Shown: positions 14,501-27,149, numbered from the stretch's first letter. The stretch is DNA of 64,000 nucleotides from Telopea speciosissima (GCF_018873765.1 NC_057922.1:15761563-15825562); one strand, 5' to 3'. Program-made: numbers and translations. Notes: a model not told the origin generated them from the sequence alone.

Positions 14501-17500
14501 CAGATCAGCCTGAACACATATAATTTGGCGGTTCAGGCCAACTGTTTACTGAACTGATGGACAGCACTGAAATTGGCAAGTGAAATAAAAATTAAAAAAC
14601 AAAAAATAAAATGTGAAATGTGAACTGTAGACAGAACAAAAAGGATAAGAAGCAGTACGAGGACAAGGAGGGTCTAGGATGAGTTGCGGTGGCCAATTAG
14701 AAAAAGGGTGTACCCAGTGCAAGAGGTTCCCGCCACTGCTTGGTCTGGGGAGGGTCATGATGTACGCATCCTTACCCCCGCTTTGAAGAGAAGTTGTTTC
14801 CCAACTCGAACCAGTGACCACTAAGTCGCAATGGAGCAACCTTACCGTTGCGCCAAGGTCCGCCCTCTTGCGGTGACCAATTACTCTGTTTAATAATCAG
14901 GCTGGTTAGGTGGGCCAGGCTGAAAATTCCTACCCTTAAACCAACAAGGTCTGGCATAACCGGATCTGATCACTCATCTACTGAGTGGACTGGATCATCC
15001 TCTGGAAAGCTGAGGATCAATATGATTCTTCCAGTGGATAGGACAGTCTTCCAGTAGATTGGAAGATCCGATGCTGTTCCATCTGGGATTGATCAGCAGA
15101 TCTTACCTGGGTTACAATCAACCAATCCTTGCACCAATTGTTATAGGTATCTAATTTCGGAAGTAAAAGGATAGAGAAATAATTGAATTTAAGTGTCTTT
15201 CCAATCGTTTTATAAGATTGTCATAGTATTAAGTCAAACTTATAACTGTGAGGTTAAACCTCATTGTCCTTTTCTTATCAACAATAGTATAGTGCACATA
15301 ACATTGGCCAATATAGGCACAGTTCCACTTGAACAGGATTGGCCTGTCTGCTCTTGTCCAATGTTTAATCCAGTGAAAATAAAGTTCAACAAAGAAAGGA
15401 TACTGACACAATGAATGCATCCTCAATTGTCCCTGCTAGTATTCCAACATTTCCGACTGTCCAGTTGAAAGGAAGAACACTGAAGATAATAACAGAAACA
15501 AATTTTAGAACTTTCCCAGGTATCTATTCTTTTTTAAAAAGGCTAGTAAGGATTCTATAAAAGAAATATTTCCTTATGAGTTATTACTCACCCCGAATGA
15601 GATACACGTCCAAAAGTTGGTTTAAAACCAACAACACCGCACAGAGCAGCAGGCATCCGTACAGAACCTAAACAAGTAGTGTATTTAATTATCAAAGGAT
15701 GCTGCTACTAGCGAGAATTATATATTCAAGAAAAATGAGAATGCATGCCTCTATGGATCAATATAGGCTTTGTGGATAAATTTGAAGTCACATACACTTA
15801 TTTACTGCTTATGTTAGGTCTGAAATTTTTACATGACCCTTAGGGCCACCATCAAACTAGAAAATGAAAAATAAATTTCAAACTAATCTTTCAAAGACAT
15901 AGTCACAAATAAGGGATTTAAAAAGCACTCTCTCACAATCCAGAAATAACATGATGTGATTCGCTTCACTGTGTTCATTCCTGGAATACCTTCGAGAAGT
16001 TGTAAGGACTCCTAACTCAAACTCTTGACTGATTGACTGAATCCTATTAATTGGTGGTCCCTCAACCAAATGCCATATCAATGTCTCTACAGTATCAAAA
16101 CAACATCTATAAAAAACCAAATTGAATCTGAACAGTTTGATATTTTCCCCTTCCAGTTCAGAGATTGCTTTCTTAATTCTTTAGCAAATGGTCTCTTAAC
16201 CAAGTCATTGAACTCTCCTCAATCTCAAAGCTACCAAAAATTGACTCAAGATATACCTTGAAAGAGAGAGCGGACTTTTATTTGCTCTGTATCAACCAAA
16301 TCATTTCTCCACTTCATGTATTGGTTACATTTTGGGTGCTCTTTTTGAAAGTACCTTTTATTCTTACTCATTCTGAAAATTGGGTCCACCAATCCAAGTG
16401 AGTCCACTTTGGGTTGGTGTTCATTTAAATCCGTTCACTTTCTTTTAAGAGAACTTTGGCATCGAAACAATTGTAATCTTGTCTTTCGCTCCATTGTCCT
16501 CAAAATGAATCATTTACAAAATTAGATTCAAACCATTGTTCATCTGATCCCACTCAACCCATATCTCCCCATGAAAAACACTAGCTCTGTCCTCCAAAAG
16601 GCAAATGAAATGACAAACAAATGTCAAAAGAGGCTCGAGTCCATTTCAATAGCATCTCTCTTCCACAGTTCTGCCTTCAAACTTCAAGGTAACAACTCTC
16701 AAAGGGTTCTAATCCTATCAGGTATTCATAAGAACCTTATCAACCATTTGAAGCACAAAAAGTGGATGATAATAAAGTCTGGATTTTATGGCTTTTCTCT
16801 GTGATTCAAATGCCTTGGATAATTCTCAGAGAAATCTCTTTGATCACCAAGTTCTTATCCTTGATAAAATTTGCCTCCCAGTGTTTATTGGCAGAGACTA
16901 GAAGAGAAGGGATCTTGTTGAGAAAGCACCATGCACACAAACACTACATTCACATTCCAAATGTTTTAATCAACGGAACCAATTTAGTATACAAATCAGA
17001 AATCTTTTATGAAACCTTTTAACTATGACCAGACCATTCCTATGAGTAACTTCTTATGGTTTTGACTTCTTAAAGGAAAAAATGGGAGTGATAAATAGTT
17101 AAATACTTGTAGAGACTACACAAAGAGTGCAGTACTAATGAGAAAGTCACGAACTAGTTTACCTCCTCCATCAACACCAAGGGCAACAGGGCAGAGTCCT
17201 GCAGACACAACTGTAGCAGATCCACTAGAAGAGCCTCCAGAGACCTTGTTAATATCATAAGGATTTCTAGTAGTCCTGAAATAAATCAAACAAGAAAATA
17301 AAATGCCATCAAAGTAATTTGGTCATTGAACTTTCTAACTCAACAGGATAAAGACCAAAAGCACTAACAAAAAAGACCACCAAAAGTTGTATTGCATTCA
17401 ATATCTAAGGCTTGGGTTTGTTGTTCTTACCCATAATGTGGGTTGATTCCACTTACTCCAGCACCAAGCTCATGCATGTTGGTCTTCCCAACAAGTATGG

Positions 17501-20500
17501 CACCACATGATCTTAGCCGCTCGATACAACATGCATCATTGATACAAGGTCTTATTTTGTGCAGCCACTTCGTACCTCCTGGAACCACCATTTAAGTTAG
17601 AAACTAATAAATAGATGAAGATGTCTCTAATTGGAACTAAGAACTCTGCAACTGAAAGCCACACAAAGGAATACCTGTAGTTGGATAAGGCGTACAATCT
17701 ATTTCGTCTTTAACAGCAATAGGGATTCCGTCCAGAACTGAAATTGGTTCACCTAGAGAAGAACATAAGGAGTCCTCACAAAATCAGAAGTGAGAAAGAC
17801 ATATAAAAGGATAAATCAACCATTTTCTTGGCATGACTAAAAGTATAAATTTGTTTATTAGTAGAAATAACTTGCTTGGTCATATTAGAAGTTCAAAATT
17901 TTCTAGTAGTATTTCTTTTAGGAAGTTTAAATGCATTTCTTATCTTTTAGATGATAGTTATATTTGTACAGCACGTAGCTGTTTTTTTTTTTTTTTTTTT
18001 TGTTGGGGGGAGGGGGAGGAGGTTTGGTAGATTGCAACCATCATGGCTGGCCATATGTTAAATATCCTAGTCCCAATTCAGTCATATGATCCACAATGGA
18101 TTTGTCTCCTTCCCTTCTGCTTACTATTCCACACCTTGTTTGCTTTTTGGGCTGTTATATCACAAATAAACCGTCAAACCTATTCTAATTGAATATTTGA
18201 AAATCATAGTACTTTCTTTCATCAAGCTAGCTCAAAAATGTTACAGTTAAACCAGCCAATTAACTAATGCAAAAAACAACATATTATGAACAACTAACAG
18301 TTATTTGTTTTATGACATTTCTTCTAAATTTTAACAGTTCAGACATTTGAACCAGAAGTTAACACCATTGAACTGTGACCATGACATATAGACAGTTCAA
18401 TAATCAATTCCATATTCATACACTGGCCAAAACAGAAGTTATTCTCTTTCGTCTCGCTATGCTAATACTAGCTGGTGAAGTTTCACTCTTCGAGGGGCAA
18501 AAGAGTTGTAGGGACCATAACCCTATATCACATACAAATGAAATACATCTAATAGACACAATCACAGGTTATGCACCGATGCCACATAAGTCTCAATCCA
18601 TGGGTGTCTCATGCATGACAGTTGTGACACATAAAAGGGTGGTAACCTCTTGCAAGTCCCACTTTCACAGGGTCCCAGGAGGGGTAGATTGACATTGTCC
18701 TAACCTTTGGAGTTTTTTACATGAAGTGGCTGTTTAACCTTTGAATTTTTTTACATGAAGTGGCTGCCTTCAGACTCAAACCTCCATCTTCACACTGGCA
18801 GCTCAAGCTTTTAGGCTCCAATGGGACAAAGAGATTCAGAGCTGACACTCCATCAGGTACAAACCAAGCAAAAAACATAACAGTGAAGGATTACATAACC
18901 AAAGCTGGCACCGATTCCTTTTCTTTTATCACACTTAATGTTGAATATTTTTCTAGGGTTCTTGGTCAGTTATAATATACACTCTACAATCTCTAAAGCA
19001 CAACTGGCACAATCCAACAGACTTTACCTCTAAGGATGGCCCTGTGCTCAAGGGGAGGGGGACAAGAAAAGGAAAAGGAAAAAAAAAACAACAATCCTTC
19101 AGCTTTGATCTCCCAACCACAGATTTGGTTTTGATCATACAGCTCTCAGCTGCAATGTTCTCCCTCAGGCCATGTATACGACTTGAGTTCTTTTTGAAAA
19201 TAAGCTGATAGACTTTTGGCTGTATATGCCAGTCATTAGACAACGGATAGTTTCCAACAATGTCCTTAGAATAGGTTTAAAAAATAAAGAAAATAATTCA
19301 AAGGCACTCAATATGCTATTCAGGGAAAAAAACAATATTATAAGCTGCAAACTTATATGATACAGCAGAAAGTTTATATCAAAATTTTAACATCCTCTGT
19401 TTCTTAATTTTTTTGGGTAATGAGAATTTCAATATCCTTTATACCCATGTCATTTTAATAAATAACAATATTTTAAGGTAATGGTTCCTCTGAATTTACA
19501 ATAGAAATCACCCCCCCCCCAAGAAAAAGAAGACGAATTTTTATATTGTTGAAAAGTACCTCTTTCATATCGAAGGGTTGATTCAGCAGCTTGCCTCTTA
19601 ATATCTTCAGCATTTTGGTTTATAAAAAATGACATTTGCAAAGAAGGGTTGGAAGATTCATACACAGAATCTAAAAAACGTTTTGCAACCTGCACACAGG
19701 CAGAGTAAGGATATGAGAAAGTAAATATATAATTCAATGGAAATACTAAATTTTAAAGGTTGGAAGCAGTGTATAGGAATTAGACTTTCATACCAATTTA
19801 AAATCCATCTCATGTAATACGCATTTTCAAGTTTCAAAAAACATTTTTAAAATGCAAGGTAAAACTAAATGAAGTAATTATATAAGATACAAACCATCAT
19901 AAGGCAAAAATTAATGTTCCTGAAATGATATACCATCAGTGGGGTTATTTCTCCTGAAATATAGGCTCTTGAATAATCCTGTATTGTCCAACGTCGGAAA
20001 CTATATTGATTATTTTCTACAATTTGTGAACACGGAGGAAAGCATTCCAATGCTTGTTGAACTTTTTCAGATGGAGATGACTCAGATGATATTGATTTAA
20101 CTTCCTGGTCTTCATGGTCTGCCATGATCATTTTATGCCAGATAGAATTATCAGTCTATGTTGTGTTTATTATTAATTGCAGATAAATGAATAAAAAAAA
20201 TCAACTTAGGAAACAAAATGCAAACCAAAAAGGAAAAAAAGGAAGAAGGAAAGGGAAAAAAATGCATTACATGTTGAGAGGCCACAGTAGCTATTTGTAA
20301 AGCTAAACAATATAGCAGCTCAAAACTATTAATGTTGAAGACCAATAAGAAAGAAAAATTTCAACAGGAAAAGGACAAATCACATGTAAACCCAAATAAC
20401 AGAGTTGCATCTCATAAAGAAAACAGACCTTCCCATGGATGGCATGGAACATATAAAGGTGGTTCATTTAACTCTGCAAATGAAATGAGCTGCGGAGTAG

Positions 20501-21857
20501 GAAATATTTGTTAGCATGGAGAATGTGATGAATTATCAAAACAGATGTGAAGTACACTCATATATATTTTATTCACCAATCGCCATGTTTAAATAGTTAT
20601 TGGTGAATTCACATGTGACCACAAAATCAACCTGACAAAAATTGAGACAGCTCACAGCATCAAACAAATGACCAAGAAGTGCAAGCCAATACCCTGTGAA
20701 CTAGATTTTCATCCTTCAGTATGTAGACCAGCATTGCTCCAAAAATTCTCGTCTCCAAAATCCATGCCAAAATCTTAATAAGAAATCCAGCCATACGGGG
20801 AGCTGTGAAACATGAAAAATTCAAAATTTTAATAGATCTGGAATTATTTACAATAATTAAGTAGTCATCAGAGACTATTCTTTCATGTTTTTCAATACCC
20901 AATGTAGTAACATAAAAGACGTTAAAAAGGGGGGGGGGGTGGAACATATATAATAGTACATAGTGAACGTTTTTAACTTTCAGTCATTCAAAAATATTAA
21001 ATAGCTAAGAACCCACTGATAGATACAAGGAATCCCTACAATGTGCCACAGTAAATTCGTAATACATAAGCCCAGTAGCAATTTCAAGGATCCAATGTAA
21101 AAACATTAGCCTTAAGTTGACCCTCATCAAAACACAAATGGTAGAACATGATTACATGAAAATGGAGCGGACACTAAAAGAAAACCATAGAATATTTGAC
21201 TTTATAACCACCTAATCCTCAATAACAAAAATCAATTTCAAGATTGAAATCAAAACCCATATTCATTAATCAATCTTCAAATATTCCTGTTTCTGAGACC
21301 ATCAAGATCCAATGTAAAAGCATTATCCTTAAGTTGATCCTTGTTAAAACACAAAAGATAGAACATGATTACATGAAAATGGAGCGGACACTAATTGGAA
21401 ACCATAGAATATTTGACTTTTTAAATTCTAATCCTCCATAACAAAATGAATTTCAAGATTGAAATCAAAATCCATATTCATTAATCAATTTTCAAACATT
21501 CCTGTTCCTGAGACCATCAAGCCAACATTTGAAATAAAAAAAAAGTACATTAATTAAGAAAAAAAAGAAAGAGAAAGAAAATTAAAATACATAAAGCTGC
21601 GAACATTTTATATACACAATCAAAATCAGTCACTGTCGTCTAAACTACATCAATTTTGAACAGATAATCAGAATTCAGCACTCATACAAAGATGAACTGA
21701 ACCAAAGATAAGAACCAAGAAGAAAAGAAGGAAAATGAGGCATAGCATTTGAACCTTTGACGTTGGGACTGAGATAGAACTCATCACTGTTAGGGCCGAG
21801 ATCAACGTCCTTCACGGGCTTGTAGACTGTGTTTTTGGACTTGAAAACCCAACCCAT
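8574..21857 (-). CDS. FAAH: Fatty acid amide hydrolase (N-acylethanolamine amidohydrolase)
   Basis: This is an amidase-signature serine hydrolase that cleaves N-acylethanolamines to free fatty acid and ethanolamine at membranes. Twenty minus-strand exons fit together with consistent phases: 21857-21755, 20802-20693, 20471-20429, 20118-19934, 19689-19560, 17752-17675, 17578-17431, 17275-17163, 15667-15592, 15479-15408, 14340-14289, 13715-13644, 13505-13425, 13174-13071, 12978-12886, 11318-11250, 10609-10545, 10385-10324, 10251-10156 and 8636-8574. They give 604 residues, against about 607 in Arabidopsis FAAH. Lys205 lies in [10 protein letters not shown], Ser281/Ser282 in SGGSSSGSA and Ser305 in GVDGGGSVR. 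These are the catalytic Lys-Ser-Ser positions of the plant enzyme. The end reads [15 protein letters not shown] and finally [13 protein letters not shown]. The start MGWVFKSKN was chosen by homology. An in-frame ATG at 21920 would add 21 residues. No stop or frameshift was seen, so the gene looks functional. Confidence 0.95.
8819..8953. mobile_element. hAT-like MITE with perfect TIR and 8-bp TSD
   Basis: The element begins CATAGTTATCAAGG and ends CCTTGATAACTATG, a perfect 14-bp terminal inverted repeat. It is flanked by the direct repeat TTTGGTAT at 8811-8818 and 8954-8961. It is 135 bp, carries no coding capacity and folds into a hairpin rich in GGCGCC-type blocks. An 8-bp duplication is typical of hAT transposons. 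It lies in the last FAAH intron. Confidence 0.85.
9030..9195 (-). mobile_element. Possible tRNA-derived SINE remnant
   Basis: Read on the minus strand, this stretch has a box-A-like TAGCACAGCCAGTAAGG followed by a box-B-like GGGATCAAATCC, the order expected for an internal pol III promoter. No target duplication was found, so the call is weak. It lies in the last FAAH intron. Confidence 0.3.
9275..9405 (-). mobile_element. tRNA-headed SINE, not the Au family
   Basis: Read on the minus strand, this gives CCTAGTGGAGTTGGTGAAG (box A-like) and GAGTTTGAGTCTCC (box B-like) at tRNA spacing, then a C-rich run (a poly-G tract at about 9298-9311 on the plus strand). The head differs from the Au SINEs elsewhere in the window. 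I did not find a clean target duplication. Confidence 0.45.
9897..9920. repeat. (TA)n microsatellite
   Basis: A short uninterrupted AT dinucleotide run lies inside the last FAAH intron. Confidence 0.8.
13922..14091 (-). mobile_element. Au-type SINE in FAAH intron
   Basis: On the minus strand this tRNA-derived SINE starts with a GCGCAACGGTAAGGTTGCTCC head and ends with gtacgcCC and a T-tract, seen on the plus strand as a run of A before gggcgtaccc. GAAACATAC flanks both sides (13913-13921 and 14092-14100), giving a 9-bp target duplication. The family name is from memory of the consensus. It sits between FAAH exons 11 and 12 and does not touch splice sites. Confidence 0.8.
14700..14867 (-). 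mobile_element. Au-type SINE with 16-bp TSD
   Basis: This is the same family and orientation as the copy at 13922. TTGCGGTGGCCAATTA (14684-14699) and TTGCGGTGACCAATTA (14868-14883) flank it and differ at one base. This gives precise ends and indicates a moderately old insertion. It lies in the intron between FAAH exons 10 and 11. Confidence 0.85.
15668..17162. other. Large FAAH intron 8, nothing recognised
   Basis: This 1.5-kb intron separates the exon with Ser281/282 from the exon that begins with Ser305. It has no transposon end, tandem repeat or coding motif that I could recognise. Plus-strand open frames near 16571-17022 have no domain features. Confidence 0.5.
18701..18768. repeat. 34-bp tandem duplication
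   Basis: The phrase taacctttgg, a T-run, then acatgaagtggctg occurs twice head to tail with few differences. It lies in FAAH intron 5. Confidence 0.7.
21089..21523. repeat. 217-bp tandem duplication in FAAH intron 1
   Basis: Two adjacent copies start gatccaatgtaaaa near 21089 and 21306 and both end with gagaccatcaa. They share acatgattacatgaaaatgg, tttcaagattgaaatcaaaa and attcattaatcaat blocks, with scattered substitutions and small indels. This is a local, non-coding duplication. Confidence 0.85.
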
Positions 21858-22300
21858 AGCAGGAAACAGGGAACCCTTGAAGGTGAAACTGTGAAAGGAG
21901 CAAATTAAAGCTATAAACAATGAAACAGACAGTGATGAAGAAGTGACCGAAAGAATTCTGGGCTACTTATAAGTGGAAGAGAAGGCGGAGATTGGAGAAC
22001 GCAAGAAACTTGAATTTAAATGCAAAGATAAATGAATCAAAGAATATGTGTTTTGGGTGTTTGTGAACGAAAGTAAAGAGAAAATCGAAAATCGAAATTC
22101 CACGGTGGCGTGGGTTCGCGGGGATTTGTTGTCTTTTTTCACGGACAGAAGATTTCCAGTTTTGGTTGTTTTTTTTTCCAGATTTGGTTGTAGGAAACCA
22201 AGAAAAAGACTGAAGTTGGCAACTTAACGGTATTTCCCGGGAAACGCACTCAATTTAATACCAAGAGTGAACAGTGACATGTTTGGTTGGTTGGACTTTG
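21858..22300 (-). promoter_or_regulatory. FAAH 5' flank
   Basis: This holds the 5' leader and proximal promoter region of FAAH. It includes a short GC-richer patch at 22098-22125 (cacggtggcgtgggttcgcgg) in an otherwise AT-rich context, as is common near plant transcription starts. I cannot place the start site or a TATA box with confidence. Confidence 0.35.
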
Positions 22301-22542
22301 TGGGAAAACTACTTTTTTGTTTTTTCTCACCCTTTTCCTGTCTTTTCAACCCAATCCAAACCCTCTCACCTTTCTTCGTCTTCCCAAACAATGGCTAACC
22401 AACCATTAGGTAACTAGGTCGTGTGATAAGTAAATGAGTGGGACCCCATTCAGACGCCCTTGCAAGTTTTAATTTCAAAATATTATCTTAGTTGCTATGT
22501 ATGGCTTAAAATACTGGAATTGGGATCCAGATCGGTCCCAGC

Positions 22543-22755
22543 CATGGTTTGAGGTATGGGTATCGTATCGCCAAATAAGGTTTTGCAAGTAATCGATCCT
22601 AATATTGTATCAGTGACACGGTACAGATAAGGGGTAAAATGGTTAAAAAAATTATTTTTAAAGGAGATTTAGGGGTAAATCTTGCCGATCCATTTCGATA
22701 TCATATTGATTTTATAGGTGATCGATCCAATCCAATATTGTGCACTAAAACCATG
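22543..22755. mobile_element. hAT-like MITE, CATGGTTT-ended
   Basis: The element starts CATGGTTTGAGG and ends CTAAAACCATG. The flanks are GTCCCAGC (22535-22542) and GTCCCAAC (22756-22763), an 8-bp target duplication with one mismatch. The interior contains paired atcgatcc/ggatcgat-type blocks and no coding capacity. Its ends resemble the copy at 29256. Confidence 0.7.
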
Positions 22756-23127
22756 GTCCCAACTGATTTTGATCCAAACAAAATCAGTTTGGATTGGTTA
22801 AGAATCGGATAGAAACGATGAAAATGTGTTTGAACTTGTTTATATCCTATTTTTACAAATTTCGTACTCTACTTTCGGTCATTGATCGAAAGACTATACA
22901 TGGTTTCAGGCAGTGTATTGTACGTTACCAAAAGAGATTGCTTTTTGAATTTGAACAACAAACTGGGAAGGTGGTGCAAGAGATTGGTTACTTAACCACC
23001 TAAAGATAAATTCAAATTCAAATGAGAAGTGGAAGTTGCTCGAACTACCCACAACTCAACACCCTGCAAGTTTAATCTATATATAGGCATTTCATCTTTT
23101 ACTTGAGAGGGATCGAACATTCGAAAG

Positions 23128-23355
23128 AGGCATCATGTTCTTAACATCAGTAGGCTACTTGATATCATATTGACATCTGTAGGCCAAAAATAAAGACATC
23201 AGGTTATAGCATCAGTAGGCCATAGCAACCATGTGATCTATCAACATCTGTAGGCCAGGGGCATCATGTTATCAACATCAGTAGGTTTGATACAAGGGCA
23301 TCATGTTCAATATCAGCAGGTCTTTAGCACCATGTTGTCAACATCAGCAAGCCAA
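23128..23355. repeat. Minisatellite with 'catcatgtt...aacatcagtaggcc' unit
   Basis: At least six degenerate units share the core aacatcagtaggcc and usually gcatcatgtt, spaced about 30-45 bp. The array lies in the intergenic region upstream of FAAH. Confidence 0.8.
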
Positions 23356-23359
23356 GAAT

Positions 23360-25157
23360 GGAATGTTGATCTACCATTTTCTTTTTATTTTTATTATTTT
23401 TAAATCAATATCATTATCTTTCTATCTTCCTCTTCTTCTTCCATTGCAATTTTCACATTGTTATAAGTTCTAGGATTACCAAGATACTGGTAGAATCCAT
23501 CTTCGCCTGAAACGGTATCTTTAATAATTTCCTCATTCAAGAACGGTCTTAAGTCCGAAGTTAAATTTGAGGAAACAAAACTTTAGAAATCCAGTATGGA
23601 TTGGCTGATCCGAATTAGATCAGAATTGGGATTGGTCTCGATTGATTCCTCCAACTGATTCTGATCCTGAATCTTAAAACATTGTTGCTAAACTTAGCAA
23701 CAAATGGTGATTAGACGAGGATTTCCACCATCCTACAGTTTACAAACCTTTCCTAGAATTTTAGTATGTTCTCCAAAATATCCTCCAATACCCCTTGGGT
23801 GTGTCTGAGCGGTAGACCCCAATGAGAGTTGAACTCATTATCTTTTTAAATGTGATGTGTTGGAAAATTACATGAACCTGAAATTAAAAATAAAAACAAT
23901 AAAACCTTAAAGTGACTCCAGAACATGGTAATACATTTCTTTCTATGAAGGATTGGACCCCAAGCCTAAAATTTTAAGCAATAGAATTTCGGGAAACATT
24001 TAATCATTAAACCTGAAACTTAAAGCCATGAAACCCCACCATAAATTGGACAGTGGACACTGGACCATGAATTGGACATTGGAAAATACAAAACCCTTTT
24101 GTGAAGGGGAAATAAAGGGAAGGGAAGTGAAAATTTTTAACTTAAAAAGGGAGCTTTTGTAATCATTACCCTGTGATTATATCATAAACTTCAAATCATT
24201 CCATCTTTGGTTGTTAAATTTTACTTTACTTTGCATCTAATTCCCTTTGGTTTAAAAAGTAAGATAAAAATTACATATAAAATATATCATTACTAAATAT
24301 GGTATGAAATTTAAGAATTTTTAGTTTATCAAAAAAAAAAAAAAGAAATTTAAGAATTTATACAATCACATGGGGTAATCATTACAAAAGTATTTTTTTA
24401 AGGCTTGAAAATTTTCCCTTCCCTTCCCTTCCCTTCCCTTTAAATCCCCTTCAACCAAACATAGCCTATTAGGTTTTATTGTGAACCGAAGACAGCAGGA
24501 AAGAGAGTGAGAGACAAAAAAAAAAAAAATTGGAATTACTAAATACTAGTAATCCACTTAGGTTTTCCAAAACATTGAAATTTAATTGCCCATTATTATG
24601 GAATTAATCAATGAAAATCAATCAAGGAGAAAATTAATGTACCCATTAAATATGGAGTCATGATATTTCTTACAGTAAGAGATCACGTGGGTTCAGCACA
24701 AGTGTAGGGGCCAATGAGAGAGTGCACAGGGGAATCAATGGGAGTGAGAGGCTTTCATTCTAGGGGCGAAGCAATTGTTTTGCGTGGTCTTATGTTTGAG
24801 AGCAAGTTGCACGCAGCTCGACAATGATCTTTTTATCTATTTCTTGTTGGGAGAGTTTTCCCATCCGGCAGTATAGTTTACATAAGTAGAAAACACTCAA
24901 CCAGTGCCCCTAAAAAGGAATCATTCCCAAGAGGTAGAGAGGTCATTTCAGAGGAGAGGGAAAGAGAGGTAGACACAGCGTTGAACGGTGTTCAAGCTCA
25001 AACACTTCTGTTTGGTTTACTTTTAATCCAATAACCAAATCAACTCAGAATCTGTTGACCAACCGAAAAGGTTGATCAAGCTCTTTTTTATTCTCTCTAG
25101 TCTGTGGCTGCAGGTCCCCTACTCAAGCTTTGGTTAGGGTTTTCTTTCCCGGAGTGC
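23360..25157. other. Intergenic, AT-rich, no gene seen
   Basis: This stretch contains a (cccttt)-type simple repeat at about 24411-24440 and degenerate blocks rich in gattgg/ccaatc. No exon, RNA gene or complete mobile element was recognised. Confidence 0.45.
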
Positions 25158-25411
25158 CTAGTGAAGTATAACATTTCACTATTTACCACTTGACAGTACA
25201 TGGGTTAATCCATGATGCGGTAGAAGACCCTATATCCATCTCAATGGCCAAATTCTAATACTAAGTAAGCAAGAAAAATTGCTTAGACTCTGATTCAAAG
25301 TTTTAGTAAAGTTACCAATAAGCCATCAAATGGAGATAGATATAAAATTTAAAATAATTCACATGAACTAACTCATGTACTGATAAATAGAAAAACGTTA
25401 TACTTCACTAG
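25158..25411. mobile_element. MITE-like inverted-repeat element
   Basis: It starts CTAGTGAAGTATAAC and ends GTTATACTTCACTAG, a perfect 15-bp inverted repeat. The similarity of the arms continues inward (tacatgggtta versus taactcatgta). It is 254 bp and non-coding. I could not identify a clear target duplication, so the superfamily is open. Confidence 0.65.
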
Positions 25412-27149
25412 ACATAGTGATGCTCAAAAAGATCGTCCTTTTATGAAATAAATAAAAGATAGGTGGTGGGACATACTTCACCTAATTAAGGTGGCAATTT
25501 AGAAGATCGTTTCGGACATTATAAATAGAGAGAGAAATGGAGAATTATGATCAATGGGTCACTCAACAAGATTTCATTTTGCACGGCCAACCAATGACCT
25601 TGTCAAGACATAAATAAAACTGACCTCACATGTGACTGGACCATGACATTACAATTTTGTGGTGTCAGAAATCCTAAGTACACAAATGATGGGGTTTATA
25701 CATGAGCCCATGCATTGAGAGAGCCTTAGAAATCCTTGTGAGGCTAAGGAAATTTCAGAGTTGATAATGTGAGAGTACAACAAATGAGAGACACTCCTAG
25801 TAAAATAAACAAAAAGAGCCCCCCCCCCCCCCTCCCACCCCCAATAACACCTGATAAGTCACCATACCATACCTAGGTGATCCTAGGATCTGTTTAAAAA
25901 ATCCCTAGAATCGACCCTCAAATCTAAAAAATTCAACATTTTGAGATTTTGAATCATGAATTGGCTAAAATCAAGATAGGGCACGACTGATTTGATCGAT
26001 TTCAATCCAAATTAACCAATTCGATTGATTCGATTCCAATTTTTTAATCCCGTCCAAGTCTATCTAGTTACATATAAATTGAAATACACAAATTAAAGTG
26101 AATAATTAAAAGAAGAACAAAATGAAACTTCTCCATTCATAATTGTGTAGCCAATAAAAGGAAGTACTATGCCAACTACCATTTAGTGACATGGAAAATT
26201 GTCTCTTATGAGGCATTTCATGGGCTTTAAAGGCTGGTCTAAGATAGGTCTAAGATATTAGAGACAACAATAAATGGATTGCACACACTGTCTTACCCAT
26301 TTAATCCTATCCACCTATTTTGATTCCTAACCACAATTTGCAAACAATGAAGCAATAGTGAATTTTCTATACACTGAAACTCTTATTGGAGGTTGTAAGT
26401 TGCAATCATCTATCAACCCTGTTGTAACCTTCTTCCTTTTTTTTTTTTGGTTGTTATTATTAATTGCAATTTCTTGATTGGTAAGAAGATTGTATGTTTT
26501 CTTCTCTAAAGGTAAGGTTTGGTAAGAAAGTCATTTCTTAGGTACTAACTACCCCCATATACGAAAAGTTAAAAATGTTAAAAAAATGGCTTCATCAAGT
26601 TAAAAAAAATAGATTAAAAGTAGGTTTTACTAAATTGGTAATGAAAAAAGGGCAGTCTAAGAAGAAATCAGAACACTAAAACCAATGAGAAGTTGGAAAA
26701 TGGTATCATCTATATATAAGGCCTACATGTCACTATAAGAGAGAGAAATGTCAATGTAGGCTCCACTGTTTATTATGCGATGAGGATATAAAGGGATTTA
26801 TACAAGGTCAGTGTAGCAAAAATTTTCTCATGGAAAAAATAATAACAGAGAGCGTCTGAATGACACCTCTATATGTGACTCTATATGTGTATTCAGAACT
26901 TTGACATTTTTTAATTGTCCATTGTCTTATTTTCAAAAGGTTTTTAAGATATGGGGATGAAAAGGTCTTCAAAAATAAGTTGAAAGTGACATATTATTAT
27001 GTCATTAGGTATCATTGTCAAGAATATTTTTGAGTAAGCATGTCAAATGACATTACTACCCTCATTGAAAAAAATTTGTATTATACTTAAAAGACAAAAA
27101 ATAAAGTTAAAAATTATTTGACACATTGAAAGGTGTCAATAAGAAAATC

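Noticed and set aside
21858..21920. Upstream in-frame ATG of FAAH as the start
   Set aside because: The added 21 residues do not resemble the family start, while MGWVFKSKN followed by VDLG fits it better.
23128..23355. CRISPR array
   Set aside because: The units are degenerate and lack distinct unique spacers of fixed length, and the DNA is plant nuclear. It is a minisatellite.
23795..23850. tRNA-like stretch (tgagcggtagaccc, gagttgaactc)
   Set aside because: It does not fold into a cloverleaf with proper acceptor and anticodon arms.
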